Assembly (NCBI GenBank): GCA_009780245.1
Contig: WRAJ01000004.1
Coordinates: 51,969 to 115,968 of the forward strand
Source of the DNA: Turicibacter sp.
GTDB taxonomy: Bacteria > Bacillota_I > Bacilli_A > MOL361 > Turicibacteraceae
DNA length: 64,000 nucleotides
Direction: 5' to 3'
Shown here: positions 8,607 to 18,101 of the stretch, one piece after another
Layout: each line of letters opens with the position of its first letter
Numbering within the stretch: the first letter of the stretch is position 1
Notes under the pieces: generated by a model
What the model saw: the letters and a program-made list of their open reading frames with translations, nothing else
Told to the model about the DNA's origin: nothing
Databases searched by the model: none
Made by a program: the position numbers and the translations under genes

Positions 8607-10376
8607 TTACCAAGCCTCGGTTGGTTCATTCCCATTACCATACACTTGATCAGCTGGAAGCGTTGGTGGCACCGGCGGATCTGTAGGGGGCTGTTCATCA
8701 GCTGGTGGCCGATCAACCGGTTGATCAGTTGGTGGGGATGAATCTGGCATCCCCGGATCCACTGGTGGTATCCACGGATCATGCGGTAAAGCTGGCTCCG
8801 TCGGTGTGATAATCCCATTGCCAAAATAGTCGTACGGCAACCAATTAATTCTTCTTCTATCAAAACCATTAAAATCAAAAGCAAGGATGAAAGGAGGTTC
8901 TTCTAACCCTAAGTTGATCATCATAATTCTTCTAGCCTCTTCAATTTGAAGCTGAGATAGCACGACAACACTTGACTCGTCCACGTACATATCATGACCA
9001 ATGATCGCCATGCTCATAACGTGCACTTCATTCATCAAGTCATTCATGCCAGTGCTTGGGAGAAACTCAACCAAATATTGCGCCAACGCCGTGATTTCAT
9101 GCGTCGTCATGTTCGTTCTCATGTTTAAACTAAGCACTTCAAGAAGATTAACCGCATCACTAACGCTTGATAAACTTCCGACCATCTCTCTGATCATGGC
9201 TTCTAATACCAATTGGGTATTCTCAGAACGCTGAAAATCGTTAGCCAATGTGTCTCGGTGTCTAATGAGTGCCAAAGCTTGTTCGCCATCAAGCACCTGC
9301 AACCCTTGTTCAACAAAAATGCGATACGCCGGTCCGGTCCGACGGCGGCTATCTTGCTCATCAAATGTGAACGGCACGTCCACTTCAACACCACCAAGCT
9401 CATTAACCACATCAACCACACCGGTCATATTAACCAACACGTAATAAGGGATTTCCATATCAAATAAATTTTCCACGGTTCTAACGGCACAATCAACGTC
9501 ACCGTGTGCCGTGGCATGCGCCAATCGGTCATAAATGAAACTACAAGCGTTCATCACCCAGCCATCTCTTGGAACGGAAGTCAAGGTAAACGATAATTCA
9601 TCAATGTTAAACGTCGCTAACATGATGGTATCAATACGGCCATAATCCAATTCCCCGGCCTGGTGAGAATCGAGTCCCAAGATCAAAAGGGAAAACGGCT
9701 CCCCTGGCTCTAATACTTCGCGCTCTTCTCTTTCAATAGTGACATCAAACCGCCCCAGAACAACAGTGTCAAATTCGATGTTCTCAAAACCAACTTCGTC
9801 TTCGAAGAAGCGAACGAAATTGCTCGTAATGATAATCGTGTCGACTTCACCTGCGTACAAGGCTTCTAACAACGCTGTTGGTGAAGCGAAATCCGTTGTA
9901 ATCGGGTTGGGAATGTAGCTTTGGCCCTCTAAAAAGATGATTCTCGCTTCGGAGATTTCAGTGGCAACGTTCGTTAAAACACCTGTGCGTCCGTACCCGT
10001 TTAGCGTTTCTGCATCAAAACCTGCCATGGCAACCAAGCTATACCCACGCTCAAGCGGACGTTCGGTGACAATATCCAAAACATTGCTGACACGATGCGC
10101 CATCACCGCACCATAAGTTGTCCCGAAGAAAAAACCGACGGTTAACAACACGACCAAACCTTTCCCTATTTTTCGTTTGTTAATTGAAAAATAAGACCCA
10201 CTAAAGATTAAAAATAAATATAATAAAACGATTGCCATTGAAACTAAAAGTCGTAAAAAACCATCAATCCCAGTGAATCTATCTAAACTCATGACCAACC
10301 ACACAATCGGAATGCTCGGTAAAAAGAATAAAATCTTAAGCCAATTCTTTTCTACTGACTTCTTTAAAAAACTCAT
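8607..10376 (-). CDS. LytR-CpsA-Psr (LCP) family cell-wall ligase, copy 1
   Basis: LCP enzymes transfer glycopolymers (teichoic acid, capsule) from lipid carriers to peptidoglycan outside the membrane. This 589-residue copy has three N-terminal membrane helices (to ~residue 95), an accessory domain, the LCP catalytic domain and a ~60-residue proline-rich tail. The catalytic blocks keep the key residues: ILGLD, GRIDT (for the usual GRSDT), SVPRD, LALIRHRD and NDFQRSENTQ. The ATG is 8 nt after AGAAGG; the 15-codon upstream extension is unsupported. Its promoter and first ~95 codons are almost identical to copy 2 at 14505, in inverted orientation; the remainder is well diverged. Confidence 0.9.
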   Translation of the reverse strand: MSFLKKSVEKNWLKILFFLPSIPIVWLVMSLDRFTGIDGFLRLLVSMAIVLLYLFLIFSGSYFSINKRKIGKGLVVLLTVGFFFGTTYGAVMAHRVSNVLDIVTERPLERGYSLVAMAGFDAETLNGYGRTGVLTNVATEISEARIIFLEGQSYIPNPITTDFASPTALLEALYAGEVDTIIITSNFVRFFEDEVGFENIEFDTVVLGRFDVTIEREEREVLEPGEPFSLLILGLDSHQAGELDYGRIDTIMLATFNIDELSFTLTSVPRDGWVMNACSFIYDRLAHATAHGDVDCAVRTVENLFDMEIPYYVLVNMTGVVDVVNELGGVEVDVPFTFDEQDSRRRTGPAYRIFVEQGLQVLDGEQALALIRHRDTLANDFQRSENTQLVLEAMIREMVGSLSSVSDAVNLLEVLSLNMRTNMTTHEITALAQYLVEFLPSTGMNDLMNEVHVMSMAIIGHDMYVDESSVVVLSQLQIEEARRIMMINLGLEEPPFILAFDFNGFDRRRINWLPYDYFGNGIITPTEPALPHDPWIPPVDPGMPDSSPPTDQPVDRPPADEQPPTDPPVPPTLPADQVYGNGNEPTEAW

Positions 10377-10563
10377 CCGATACACCTTCTCAATTACACT
10401 AATTTTTTTTCTATTGCTCAATCATTATACACGACCTAGTGCACTTTTTCAACTCACATACAGCCTAATCTTGGCTTGAAAACGAAAAGGAACGGACTTA
10501 GTTTATTATAAAGTGTGCCCCTTCCAATTTGATAATATTCTTAAAAGGTATTTGCGCCAGATT
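10091..10563 (-). repeat. Left arm of an LCP inverted repeat
   Basis: The promoter region (10377-10563) and first ~95 codons of LCP copy 1 match the same region of copy 2 (14321-14790) on the opposite strand. By eye about nine bases in ten agree in the non-coding part, and about 88 of the first 95 residues agree. The arms enclose tex and the S41 protease. Confidence 0.8.
10424..10452 (-). promoter_or_regulatory. Sigma-A promoter of LCP copy 1
   Basis: TTGAAA (10452-10447), 17 nt, TATAAT (10429-10424) on the minus strand. A conserved upstream palindrome-like AGCC...GGCT element and a GAATATTATC block are shared with copy 2, suggesting common regulation. Confidence 0.75.
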
Positions 10564-10589
10564 GATTTTTCGCTGACTTGTGATAAAAT
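10562..10589 (+). promoter_or_regulatory. Candidate promoter of tex-protease operon
   Basis: TTGATT (10562-10567), 16 nt, TAAAAT (10584-10589), directly next to the end of the LCP inverted-repeat arm; the leader is about 85 nt. Confidence 0.5.
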
Positions 10590-10680
10590 AGGTATTAACT
10601 TAGTCCTTTATTTTTTTTAGTTCTCAAGAGCTAGATAATAAAGGATGATGGGATGACGTTAATAAGTGAGGTTTTTTACC

Positions 10681-12864
10681 ATGGCAGTGAGTTATGTAGA
10701 GTCGTTGTATCAGCAGATTGAAAAGGACTTAAAAGTGAAGAGTAAGCAAATCGAATCCGTGTTAAGCATGCTTAAGGAAGGATCGACGGTGCCGTTTATT
10801 GCGCGTTACCGTAAGGAGCAGACGGGCGGGCTTGATGAGGATCAGATCAGAGAAATTAGCAAGGCTTATGAGTACGGAGTCAACCTTGAAGAGCGGAAGC
10901 TAGACGTGATTCGTTTAATCACTGAAAAAGGCATGATGACACCGGAGCTTGACGCACAGATCAAAGCGGCGCAAAAATTAACGGAAGTCGAGGATTTGTA
11001 TCGCCCGTTCAAAGAGAAGAAAAAGACCAGGGCAACCGAGGCGAAGCGTAAAGGGCTTGATCCATTAGCAGCCTTTTTGTTGACCTATCCACAGGAAGAT
11101 GTGCTCGCGAAAGCGTCTGAATTTCTGGGGGAGGAGGTTACAACACCAGAGGAAGCCTTGCAAGGTGCGATGGACATTGTCGCAGAAATTGTCGCGGACG
11201 ATCCGGACTTTAGAAAGCTCGTGCGGACGCAAATTATGAAATCAGGCAAGCTCATTTCGAAAGTCAAAGACGAATCGTTGGATGAAAAATCGGTTTATAA
11301 GCAATACTATGAGTACCAGTCGCCGATGAACAAGGTGGCGAATCATCACGTGCTAGCCATGAATCGTGCGGAAAAAGCCAAAGTCATCCGTGTGTCAATC
11401 AGTGAAGACGCGGAATTTATTGTGCAACGCATTAAGGCAAAATTCATTACAACTGACGCTTCTACAACCGGCAAGTACGTGGCCGCGGCTATCGAAGACG
11501 GGTACAAACGTCTCATTAAACCGTCAATTGAACGCGAGATTCGCGCGGAACTCAAGGAGAAAGCGGAGACCGGGGCGATTCATATTTTCTCGGAAAACTT
11601 ACGTCAGTTGCTATTACAACCGCCGATGAAAGGGCGCGTCGTCTTAGGCGTTGACCCAGCGTTTAGAACGGGTTGTAAGTTGGCGGTTGTGAGTGCGACG
11701 GGGGCGGTCCAAGATATCGACGTGATCTACCCGCATGAAGCATCGAAAGGGTCGAAGCCAAACCCAGCGAAAGTAGAAGCGGCGAAGAAGAAAGTGACGG
11801 CTTTGATTAACAAGCATCAGGTTGAAATCGTGTCAATTGGTAACGGGACAGCCAGCCGCGAGACAGAGGGCTTCATTGCCGACGTGCTTCGCGGGATTAA
11901 CGCGGATGTGAAATACGTCATTACAAACGAAGCGGGAGCGTCGGTGTATTCAGCCGGCCCTGTGGCACAAAAGGAATTCCCTGACTATGCCGTCGAAGAA
12001 AGATCAGCCGTGTCGATCGCGCGTCGTTTGCAAGACCCGTTAGCAGAGCTCGTTAAAATCGATCCAAAGTCGATCGGGGTTGGCCAATATCAGCACGACG
12101 TTAACGCCAAGGCACTCGATGAATCGCTCGACTTTGTCGTTGAAACAGCGGTAAACCGCGTCGGCGTTAATTTAAATACAGCATCGGCATCCCTGCTGAC
12201 ACACGTTGCCGGGATGAACGCAACCATTGCGGATAACGTGGTGGCGTATCGCGATGAGATTGGTACGTTTACGAATCGCAAGCAAGTGCAAAAGGTGAAG
12301 CGCCTAGGGGCGAAGACTTATGAGCAGGCGATCGGGTTCTTGCGGATTCCAGGTGGGGAGAACCCATTAGACATTACACCGATTCACCCGGAAAGTTATG
12401 ACATTGCGAAAAAGGTCATGGGAATTCTCGGTGTAACGGAAGCTGATTTAGGCAGTCAGACGATGAAAGAAGCGGTCGCGTCTGCCAATGCCAAGCAATT
12501 AGCAACGGACTTAAGCACAGATGAATTTACGGTTCGCGATGTTCTCGATGCTTTTGTGAGTCCGAACCGCGACTTACGTGATGAGCTTGATGCACCGATC
12601 TTGAGAAGTGATGTCCTACAACTCGCTGACATACAGCCGGGCATGGAGCTTGCCGGCACGGTCCGTAACATTGTTGATTTCGGTGCGTTTGTGGACTGTG
12701 GACTGAAACAGGATGGCTTGGTTCACTTGTCACAATTAAGAAAAGGTTTTGTCAAGCACCCACTGGATGTGGTGAGTGTCGGAGACGTGGTCACGGTATG
12801 GGTGAAAGACGTGGATATCAAGCGTGATCGTTTGGCTTTGACGATGATTGCGCCGAAGAAATAG
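10681..12864 (+). CDS. tex: Tex, S1-domain RNA-binding transcription accessory protein
   Basis: 727-residue Tex/YhgF homologue, a cytoplasmic nucleic-acid-binding protein linked to transcription and toxin expression in other bacteria. Domains in order: N-terminal helical Tex_N (MLKEGSTVPFIARYRKEQTG), a YqgF/RNase-H-like domain starting VVLGVDPAFRTGCKLAVV (~residue 325), a helix-hairpin-helix region (LNTASASLLTHVAGMN), and a C-terminal S1 domain (GMELAGTVRNIVDFGAFVD) near 650-720. The start is the ATG 9 nt after GTGAGG. Length is normal. The stop directly precedes the S41 protease gene, so the two are co-transcribed. Confidence 0.95.
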   Translation: MAVSYVESLYQQIEKDLKVKSKQIESVLSMLKEGSTVPFIARYRKEQTGGLDEDQIREISKAYEYGVNLEERKLDVIRLITEKGMMTPELDAQIKAAQKLTEVEDLYRPFKEKKKTRATEAKRKGLDPLAAFLLTYPQEDVLAKASEFLGEEVTTPEEALQGAMDIVAEIVADDPDFRKLVRTQIMKSGKLISKVKDESLDEKSVYKQYYEYQSPMNKVANHHVLAMNRAEKAKVIRVSISEDAEFIVQRIKAKFITTDASTTGKYVAAAIEDGYKRLIKPSIEREIRAELKEKAETGAIHIFSENLRQLLLQPPMKGRVVLGVDPAFRTGCKLAVVSATGAVQDIDVIYPHEASKGSKPNPAKVEAAKKKVTALINKHQVEIVSIGNGTASRETEGFIADVLRGINADVKYVITNEAGASVYSAGPVAQKEFPDYAVEERSAVSIARRLQDPLAELVKIDPKSIGVGQYQHDVNAKALDESLDFVVETAVNRVGVNLNTASASLLTHVAGMNATIADNVVAYRDEIGTFTNRKQVQKVKRLGAKTYEQAIGFLRIPGGENPLDITPIHPESYDIAKKVMGILGVTEADLGSQTMKEAVASANAKQLATDLSTDEFTVRDVLDAFVSPNRDLRDELDAPILRSDVLQLADIQPGMELAGTVRNIVDFGAFVDCGLKQDGLVHLSQLRKGFVKHPLDVVSVGDVVTVWVKDVDIKRDRLALTMIAPKK

Positions 12865-12873
12865 GTGATGCAG

Positions 12874-14298
12874 ATGAAAAGAACAAATTGGTTATTGGTG
12901 GCGACGTTTTCAATCATTGCTTTTGTCACAGGGATTACAGCAACGTATGTGGTGTTGGAATTTAATGATTTTACCGTTATAGAAAGCAACATGGAAGACG
13001 ATGAATTTGCAGAATTTCTCGATGTGCTGACGCAGCTTCGTCGTGCGCACTATTTTTACGACGAAGAAACGGATTTAATTAGAGGTGCCATTGATGGGAT
13101 GATTGCCGCAACGGGCGATGCTTACGCGGTATTCTTTACAACTGCTGAGTTTGAAAATGCGCACACGCATCTGCAAGGAACCTTTTACGGGATCGGTGCT
13201 GAGGTGACGAGCATTAATGGTGATGCGGTCATCGTGACACCAATGCAAGGCTCGCCGGCAGAGAGTTATGGTGTGCTACCAGGCGATGTGATTATTTCGG
13301 TAGACGGCGAAAACGTCCGTGAATACAATTTGAACGAGGTCATCAGTCGCATTCGTGGTGAATACGGCACGGTGGTGCGATTAGAGATGCTTCGCTCGGG
13401 AACAGACATTGTCATGATTGATGTGACGCGTGGTCGCATTGTGAATGAAACGGTGACCAGTGACGTCTTTGAAGACGGTGGCAATACGATTGGTTACATT
13501 CGCGTTTCGAATTTCGGGAACACCACGTTCAATGATTTTAGAGATGCCATTGCCGATCTTGAAGCGCAGGGCATCGACGGCTTAATCATTGATTTGCGAA
13601 ACAACCCAGGTGGTTATTTATCAACCGTTAATGCCATGATTAGTTATTTGTTACCAAGTGGCCGCAACATCACATCTGCGGTAGATCGCAACGGAAACGC
13701 ACACGATCACGTGACAACGGGAAGTTCATCGTATCGGCTAGACGTGGAGATTCTGACGATCATTAACGAAGGGAGTGCCTCGGCTTCTGAGCTTTTCGCA
13801 GCCGCGATGTTGGAGTCCGGTGGGTTTGAAGTGATTGGCACCACGTCGTTTGGTAAGGGAACGGTGCAATCGCCCGTATCAGTCGGGCGTGATAGCATGT
13901 TGCAACTGACGATTCAGGCGTTTTTATCACCAGAAGGAAATTTGATTGACGGTTATGGTGTGGTACCAACGATTTATGTGGAGGCGTCTGAGTTCCGTAG
14001 CTTTTTGCAGGTTCACCTTGAAGGGGAAGATGAGCTTGCGTATGACATGGTGCACCCTGGCGTGCAAAGCGCACAGTTAATCCTAGACTTATTGGGTTAT
14101 GACGTGACACGTTTGGACGGCTATTTTGACTCATCCACAGAGGAAGCGGTACGCGCGTTTCAACAGGACAACGGTTTAACCCCAACAGGTCGCATTGACG
14201 GCGAAACCGCAACGGCTGTGACGATGGGTTGGCGAGACAAAGTTCGTGATCCTCATTACGATAACCAAATACAAGCGGCCGTTGAATGGTTCAGATAA
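12874..14298 (+). CDS. S41 carboxyl-terminal processing protease (CtpA-like)
   Basis: 474-residue membrane-anchored serine protease. Order: N-terminal signal/anchor helix (WLLVATFSIIAFVTG), a PDZ domain (IGAEVTSINGDAVIVTP to VIRLEML, ~90-185), the S41 catalytic domain with Ser in INEGSASASELFAAA and Lys in GTTSFGKGTVQSP, then a C-terminal PG_binding_1 domain (HPGVQSAQLILDLLGY, PTGRIDGETATAV) that would bind peptidoglycan. This is the usual Bacilli CtpA/CtpB layout. An AGG-type site 6-8 nt upstream supports the third in-frame start (ATG 12874). It begins only 9 bp after tex. Confidence 0.93.
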   Translation: MKRTNWLLVATFSIIAFVTGITATYVVLEFNDFTVIESNMEDDEFAEFLDVLTQLRRAHYFYDEETDLIRGAIDGMIAATGDAYAVFFTTAEFENAHTHLQGTFYGIGAEVTSINGDAVIVTPMQGSPAESYGVLPGDVIISVDGENVREYNLNEVISRIRGEYGTVVRLEMLRSGTDIVMIDVTRGRIVNETVTSDVFEDGGNTIGYIRVSNFGNTTFNDFRDAIADLEAQGIDGLIIDLRNNPGGYLSTVNAMISYLLPSGRNITSAVDRNGNAHDHVTTGSSSYRLDVEILTIINEGSASASELFAAAMLESGGFEVIGTTSFGKGTVQSPVSVGRDSMLQLTIQAFLSPEGNLIDGYGVVPTIYVEASEFRSFLQVHLEGEDELAYDMVHPGVQSAQLILDLLGYDVTRLDGYFDSSTEEAVRAFQQDNGLTPTGRIDGETATAVTMGWRDKVRDPHYDNQIQAAVEWFR

Positions 14299-14320
14299 AT
14301 ACAAAAAAAAGCATCAGCAG

Positions 14321-14790
14321 GTTTGGTGCAAACACCTTTTAAGAATATTATCAAATTGGAATGGGCACACTTTATATTAAAGTAAGCCTGTTCCTTTTCG
14401 TTTTCAAGCCAAGATTAGGCTGTCTTTGAGTTGAAAAAGTGTACTAAGCCGTGTATAATGATTGAGCAATAAAAAAATTTAGTTTCATTGAGAAGGTGTA
14501 TCGGATGAGTTTTTTAAAGAAGTCAGTGGGAAAGAATTGGCTTAAGATTTTGTTTTTTTTACCGAGCATTCCGATTGTATGGTTGATCATGAGTTTAGAC
14601 AGATTCACTGGGATTGATGATTTCTTACGACTTTTAGTTTCAGTGGCAATCGTTTTGTTATATTTATTTTTAATTTTTAGTGGGTCTTATTTTTCAATTA
14701 ATAAGCGAAAAATAGGGAAGGGTTTTGTTGTGTTGTTAACCATCGGTTTTCTATTCGGGACAACTTACGGTGCGGTGATGGCGCATCGTG
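14321..14790 (+). repeat. Right arm of an LCP inverted repeat
   Basis: Mirror copy of 10091-10563: the upstream region from TGGTGCAAACACC onward, the promoter and the first ~95 codons. A weak terminator-like stem for the protease gene lies at its outer edge (GGTTTG...CAAAC, then TTTT). Confidence 0.8.
14431..14459 (+). promoter_or_regulatory. Sigma-A promoter of LCP copy 2
   Basis: TTGAAA (14431-14436), 17 nt, TATAAT (14454-14459); same elements and spacing as copy 1. Confidence 0.75.
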
Positions 14791-16307
14791 TTGTTAATAT
14801 TTTAGATACGATCACAGAGCGACCAGTTGAACGTGGTTATAGTTTAGTGGTGATGGCAAATTTTGATGCTGGTTTACTTAATGGTTATGGCCGTGTTGGC
14901 GTTTTAAGCAATATTGAGGAATCGATGCATGAAGCTCGAACGAGCTTTTTGGAAGAGCAGGGCCATATTCAAAATCCAATTGCTATGGATTTTGATATGC
15001 CGGTTGAGATGATCAATGCTTTGTATTCAGGTGAAATTGATGCCATGATCATTAGTAGTAACTTTGTGAATATGTTTATTGAGATAGACGGTTTTGAATC
15101 TATCGAATACGATACGATGGTTCTTGCAACATTTGATGTGTTGATTGAGCAAGTTGATCAGGTTGAAATTGATCCAGGAGAACCTTTTTCAATTTTGTTT
15201 TTAGGACTAAATCAAAATAATGATGACTTAGCAAGTGGACAAATCAATACGTTTATGTTGCTAACAATCAATCTTCAAGAAGCTTCTTTTACGGCGGTTT
15301 CGATTCCAAGGGACAGTTATGTTCAATTGCCATGTAGTAACTACCGTCATGATAAATTGTCTCATTCAAACTTTGGTGGTACTGCTTGTGCTGTCGGTGC
15401 AGTTGAGCGGATATTTGATATGGAAATTGATTATTACGTTAGATTAAACTTCACAGGTTTTATGGAAATCATTGACATTCTAGGTGGCGTTGAAGTGGAT
15501 GTACCGTTTGCATTTTCTGAACAAAATAGCCGTCGACAGTTCGGTGAAAATGCCATTTATGTTGAAGCTGGACTGCAACGATTGAATTCGGAGCAAGCAT
15601 TAGCGTTGGTGCGACATAGAAACTTACGAGGAACTAGTACCATGGTTGGAGATGATTTTGCTAGAGTAAGCAATCAGCAACTTGTTTTTCAAGCGATGTT
15701 ACATGAAATGTTTAATGGCGTCAATGGTATCAATGACATTCTGCCTTTACTTGAAGTGATTGGTGTCCATGTTGAAACCAACCTAAGTGCTCATAATATC
15801 ACTACTATTGGTATGTATATGATTGAACTTCTGCAAGGTCAATCAAGCTCTGACTTTAGGAGCACGATGAATTTTGCTAATATGGTTTTACTTGGAGAGG
15901 GAGCTGACGTCCTTTATCCATTTGAAATGAACGTAGTTAATTTATATCAGAATATGATTGACGATGCTAGAAGGATCATGATGATCAATTTAGGTTTAGA
16001 AGAGCCGGAATTTAGCTTCACATTTTCCTTCAATGCTTTTTTAAGAGAGGGACATGCGTGGTCAACGCCAGATTTTTGGCAAGGGTTTCATTATGGAGGG
16101 AATCTAAATCAGGGGACAACTGTGCCTGATATACCTTGGGAATATCCACCTGCTTATGAGCCACTTCCACCTCTTGATTCAGATCCTGGTCCTTATATAC
16201 CTGCTCCTACAGCCCCACCGTTTATACCGACAAACCCACCACCAATTTCTGATGAACCGCCTGCTGATCCAGTAGGTGGTGATGGGGATAATGGAGAGCA
16301 AGACTAA
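14505..16307 (+). CDS. LCP family protein, copy 2, with altered active site
   Basis: 600-residue LCP protein with three N-terminal helices, accessory domain, LCP domain and a proline-rich tail. It keeps SIPRD, ALVRHR and DDFARVSNQQ. However, the three residues that bind Mg2+ and pyrophosphate in the N-terminal LCP motifs are changed: the Asp of GLD is Asn236, the Arg of GRxDT is Gln246 and the Asp is Asn248. Activity is therefore doubtful, or the ligand has changed. The ATG is 8 nt after AGAAGG. Codon use is more AT-rich than in copy 1. The near-identical 5' part and diverged 3' part suggest gene conversion. Confidence 0.9.
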   Translation: MSFLKKSVGKNWLKILFFLPSIPIVWLIMSLDRFTGIDDFLRLLVSVAIVLLYLFLIFSGSYFSINKRKIGKGFVVLLTIGFLFGTTYGAVMAHRVVNILDTITERPVERGYSLVVMANFDAGLLNGYGRVGVLSNIEESMHEARTSFLEEQGHIQNPIAMDFDMPVEMINALYSGEIDAMIISSNFVNMFIEIDGFESIEYDTMVLATFDVLIEQVDQVEIDPGEPFSILFLGLNQNNDDLASGQINTFMLLTINLQEASFTAVSIPRDSYVQLPCSNYRHDKLSHSNFGGTACAVGAVERIFDMEIDYYVRLNFTGFMEIIDILGGVEVDVPFAFSEQNSRRQFGENAIYVEAGLQRLNSEQALALVRHRNLRGTSTMVGDDFARVSNQQLVFQAMLHEMFNGVNGINDILPLLEVIGVHVETNLSAHNITTIGMYMIELLQGQSSSDFRSTMNFANMVLLGEGADVLYPFEMNVVNLYQNMIDDARRIMMINLGLEEPEFSFTFSFNAFLREGHAWSTPDFWQGFHYGGNLNQGTTVPDIPWEYPPAYEPLPPLDSDPGPYIPAPTAPPFIPTNPPPISDEPPADPVGGDGDNGEQD

Positions 16308-16313
16308 TAAATG

Positions 16314-16348
16314 AAAAGGAGCAGGTCACCAAAAGGCCGGGCTCCTTT
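16314..16348. terminator. Bidirectional terminator between LCP copy 2 and the RpiR gene
   Basis: AAAGGAGC / GCTCCTTT arms with an ~18-nt loop, between convergent genes and overlapping the RpiR stop codon. Confidence 0.6.
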
Positions 16349-17129
16349 ATTCGTCGCTAACTTTACTTTCTAGCACCTTCTTCTGGTGGAATTTCTTGGC
16401 CATTAGTTCAATCATATACATCACAGGAATGGCTGTTGTGGCGGTGACGTGGATTTCTGCTAATTTTTCGGAAACGTAAAATTCCTCTTGGGGTACGGAA
16501 TAAGACATGGAAACGTCCGCTAGTTTTGACAACGTGTTATCGCCAGTATTGGTGATCGCAACCAAGGTGGCATGTAGCGATTTAAATCGATTACAGCGTT
16601 GAATCACACTCTTTGTTTCACCGGATGCCGATAAAGCGATGACAATTGTGTCGCTATAATCGTCTTCTGGAATCGGAAAGTACGGTGAATCAATGTGCTG
16701 AGCGGTTTTCGCCATGGTGGTGAAATAAAGCGCTGCGTATTTTGATAAAATCCCTGATGGCCCAGCACCGATAAAGATCACTCTGCGTGCCCGATAAATC
16801 AAATCCACCACTTCGTCTAGTTGATCTTGTTTTTGTGTGTCTTGCACGTACATCTGCAAATAATCCATGATTTGCTTGGTGACCAGTTCGTTAGATTCAG
16901 AGGCTCTTGCTTGTTGCAGCTCTTCTTTGTATTTTATTTTAAAAGCCGTCCATCCCTCGCAATCCATCTTTCGGCAAAAGTTTAGGACTACCGTTGTCGA
17001 CACATGCGAAGCATCCGCTAAATCACGAATTTTCATGCTCAAAACTTTGGCATCTAATTCTGTAATACAGTTATACACATCAAATTCTAAATCATTCAAT
17101 CGTTGAATTCTTTCGTAACTAAATAGCAC
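16347..17129 (-). CDS. MurR/RpiR family transcriptional regulator
   Basis: 260-residue sugar-phosphate-responsive repressor or activator. N-terminal helix-turn-helix (IRDLADASHVSTTVVLNFCRKMDCEGWTAFK-type block, residues ~35-70) and C-terminal SIS domain (VIFIGAGPSGILSKYAALYF; IVIALSASGETKSVI) that binds phosphosugars. The preferred start is a GTG 8 nt after AGG; a GTG three codons upstream overlaps that site. The last gene of the beta-glucoside region, it probably senses a phospho-beta-glucoside or hexose phosphate and controls the neighbouring PTS and glucosidase genes; the target is inference. Confidence 0.85.
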   Translation of the reverse strand: MLFSYERIQRLNDLEFDVYNCITELDAKVLSMKIRDLADASHVSTTVVLNFCRKMDCEGWTAFKIKYKEELQQARASESNELVTKQIMDYLQMYVQDTQKQDQLDEVVDLIYRARRVIFIGAGPSGILSKYAALYFTTMAKTAQHIDSPYFPIPEDDYSDTIVIALSASGETKSVIQRCNRFKSLHATLVAITNTGDNTLSKLADVSMSYSVPQEEFYVSEKLAEIHVTATTAIPVMYMIELMAKKFHQKKVLESKVSDE

Positions 17130-17187
17130 TAGCAGCACCTCATCGTCCTTGTTTTGTATTCGCTATCACCATTATACACAAAAGCCC

Positions 17188-17211
17188 TTGCTCCGTCTAG
17201 TATGAGCAAGC
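17188..17211 (-). terminator. Hairpin after the HAD phosphatase gene
   Basis: CTTGCTC / GAGCAAG arms, followed on the minus strand by GGCTTTTG. Likely a weak terminator; it lies just upstream of a TATAAT for the RpiR gene. Confidence 0.4.
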
Positions 17212-17303
17212 CTTTTACATCATTTACAAAAAAAACGCCTATTCCTAAGCATTTCTTTACCCTTATCTTGTCTAGTTACATCGCTAGCTACCTGAGCTCG
17301 TTC

Positions 17304-17972
17304 TTACTCAGAGGGCGCGATAGGTAGTAATGCCTCAATGATGGGCTTAATCTCAGATAACGCATCGACATTATAATTGGCAAAATGAATCGGATCAATG
17401 TCGTCCGCAATTTGCACCACTGATAAACGGGCCTTTGTCGCCGCTGTCACCCCTGCCAACGAATCTTCAATGACTAAGCACTCGTCACGCTGATGCCCTG
17501 ACCGTCGGGCCGCTGTCCGAAAAATCATCGGATCCGGCTTCGGTATGCTGATCTCATCACCAAAGACAAAAAAGTCAAAATAATGAATAATGCCAAGGCT
17601 TTTTAGCATACTCCGTGCATGTTCTTCGTATGAAGACGTTGCTAAACCAACTTTTAGCCCTAACTGTTTGCAATAATCAAGCAAACTAACAGCCCCAGAC
17701 TTCAACTCGACACGATTAGCTGCAAATTCACTTTCAGCATAAGCGATCATCTCAGTTAAGATTTGCTCTGAGATCGCGCGATCATTGGTATACTCATCGA
17801 TGGTATTTAGTTCATCTTCACCAGACAAGCCCGAAAATCGTTGTAATTTTTCATCCGCGATCGCAACATTAAACTTAGCAAAAGTTTTTTTATAACCGGT
17901 TAAATAAACTTTCTCACTATCCACTAATGTACCATCCATGTCGAAGATGATACACTTTAAAACATTCGTCAT
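17304..17972 (-). CDS. HAD-superfamily hydrolase, beta-phosphoglucomutase-like
   Basis: 222-residue cytoplasmic HAD phosphatase/phosphomutase. Motif I is FDMDGTLVDSE (nucleophile and acid/base Asp), motif II GLATSS, motif III and IV region GDEISIPKPDPMIF and VIEDSLAGVTAA. The helical cap follows motif I, as in subfamily I (PgmB, GPH, YcjU). GGAGGG lies 7 nt before the ATG. It has its own strong promoter although it sits just after the PTS genes. Sugar-phosphate dephosphorylation or mutase activity is likely; the exact substrate is unknown. Confidence 0.85.
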   Translation of the reverse strand: MTNVLKCIIFDMDGTLVDSEKVYLTGYKKTFAKFNVAIADEKLQRFSGLSGEDELNTIDEYTNDRAISEQILTEMIAYAESEFAANRVELKSGAVSLLDYCKQLGLKVGLATSSYEEHARSMLKSLGIIHYFDFFVFGDEISIPKPDPMIFRTAARRSGHQRDECLVIEDSLAGVTAATKARLSVVQIADDIDPIHFANYNVDALSEIKPIIEALLPIAPSE

Positions 17973-18019
17973 TTCAAATCCCTCCAGTATTAAAACAATT
18001 TTAGAAAGCCCTTGCATGC

Positions 18020-18049
18020 ATTATAATACAAAATACGCTATCATGTCAA
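18020..18049 (-). promoter_or_regulatory. Sigma-A promoter of the HAD gene
   Basis: TTGACA (18049-18044), 18 nt, TATAAT (18025-18020) on the minus strand. Confidence 0.75.
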
Positions 18050-18101
18050 GGGAAAAAAGGGTTTTTAAAAAGAGTTTTGGAAATTTTATTTTAGCAACAA
18101 T

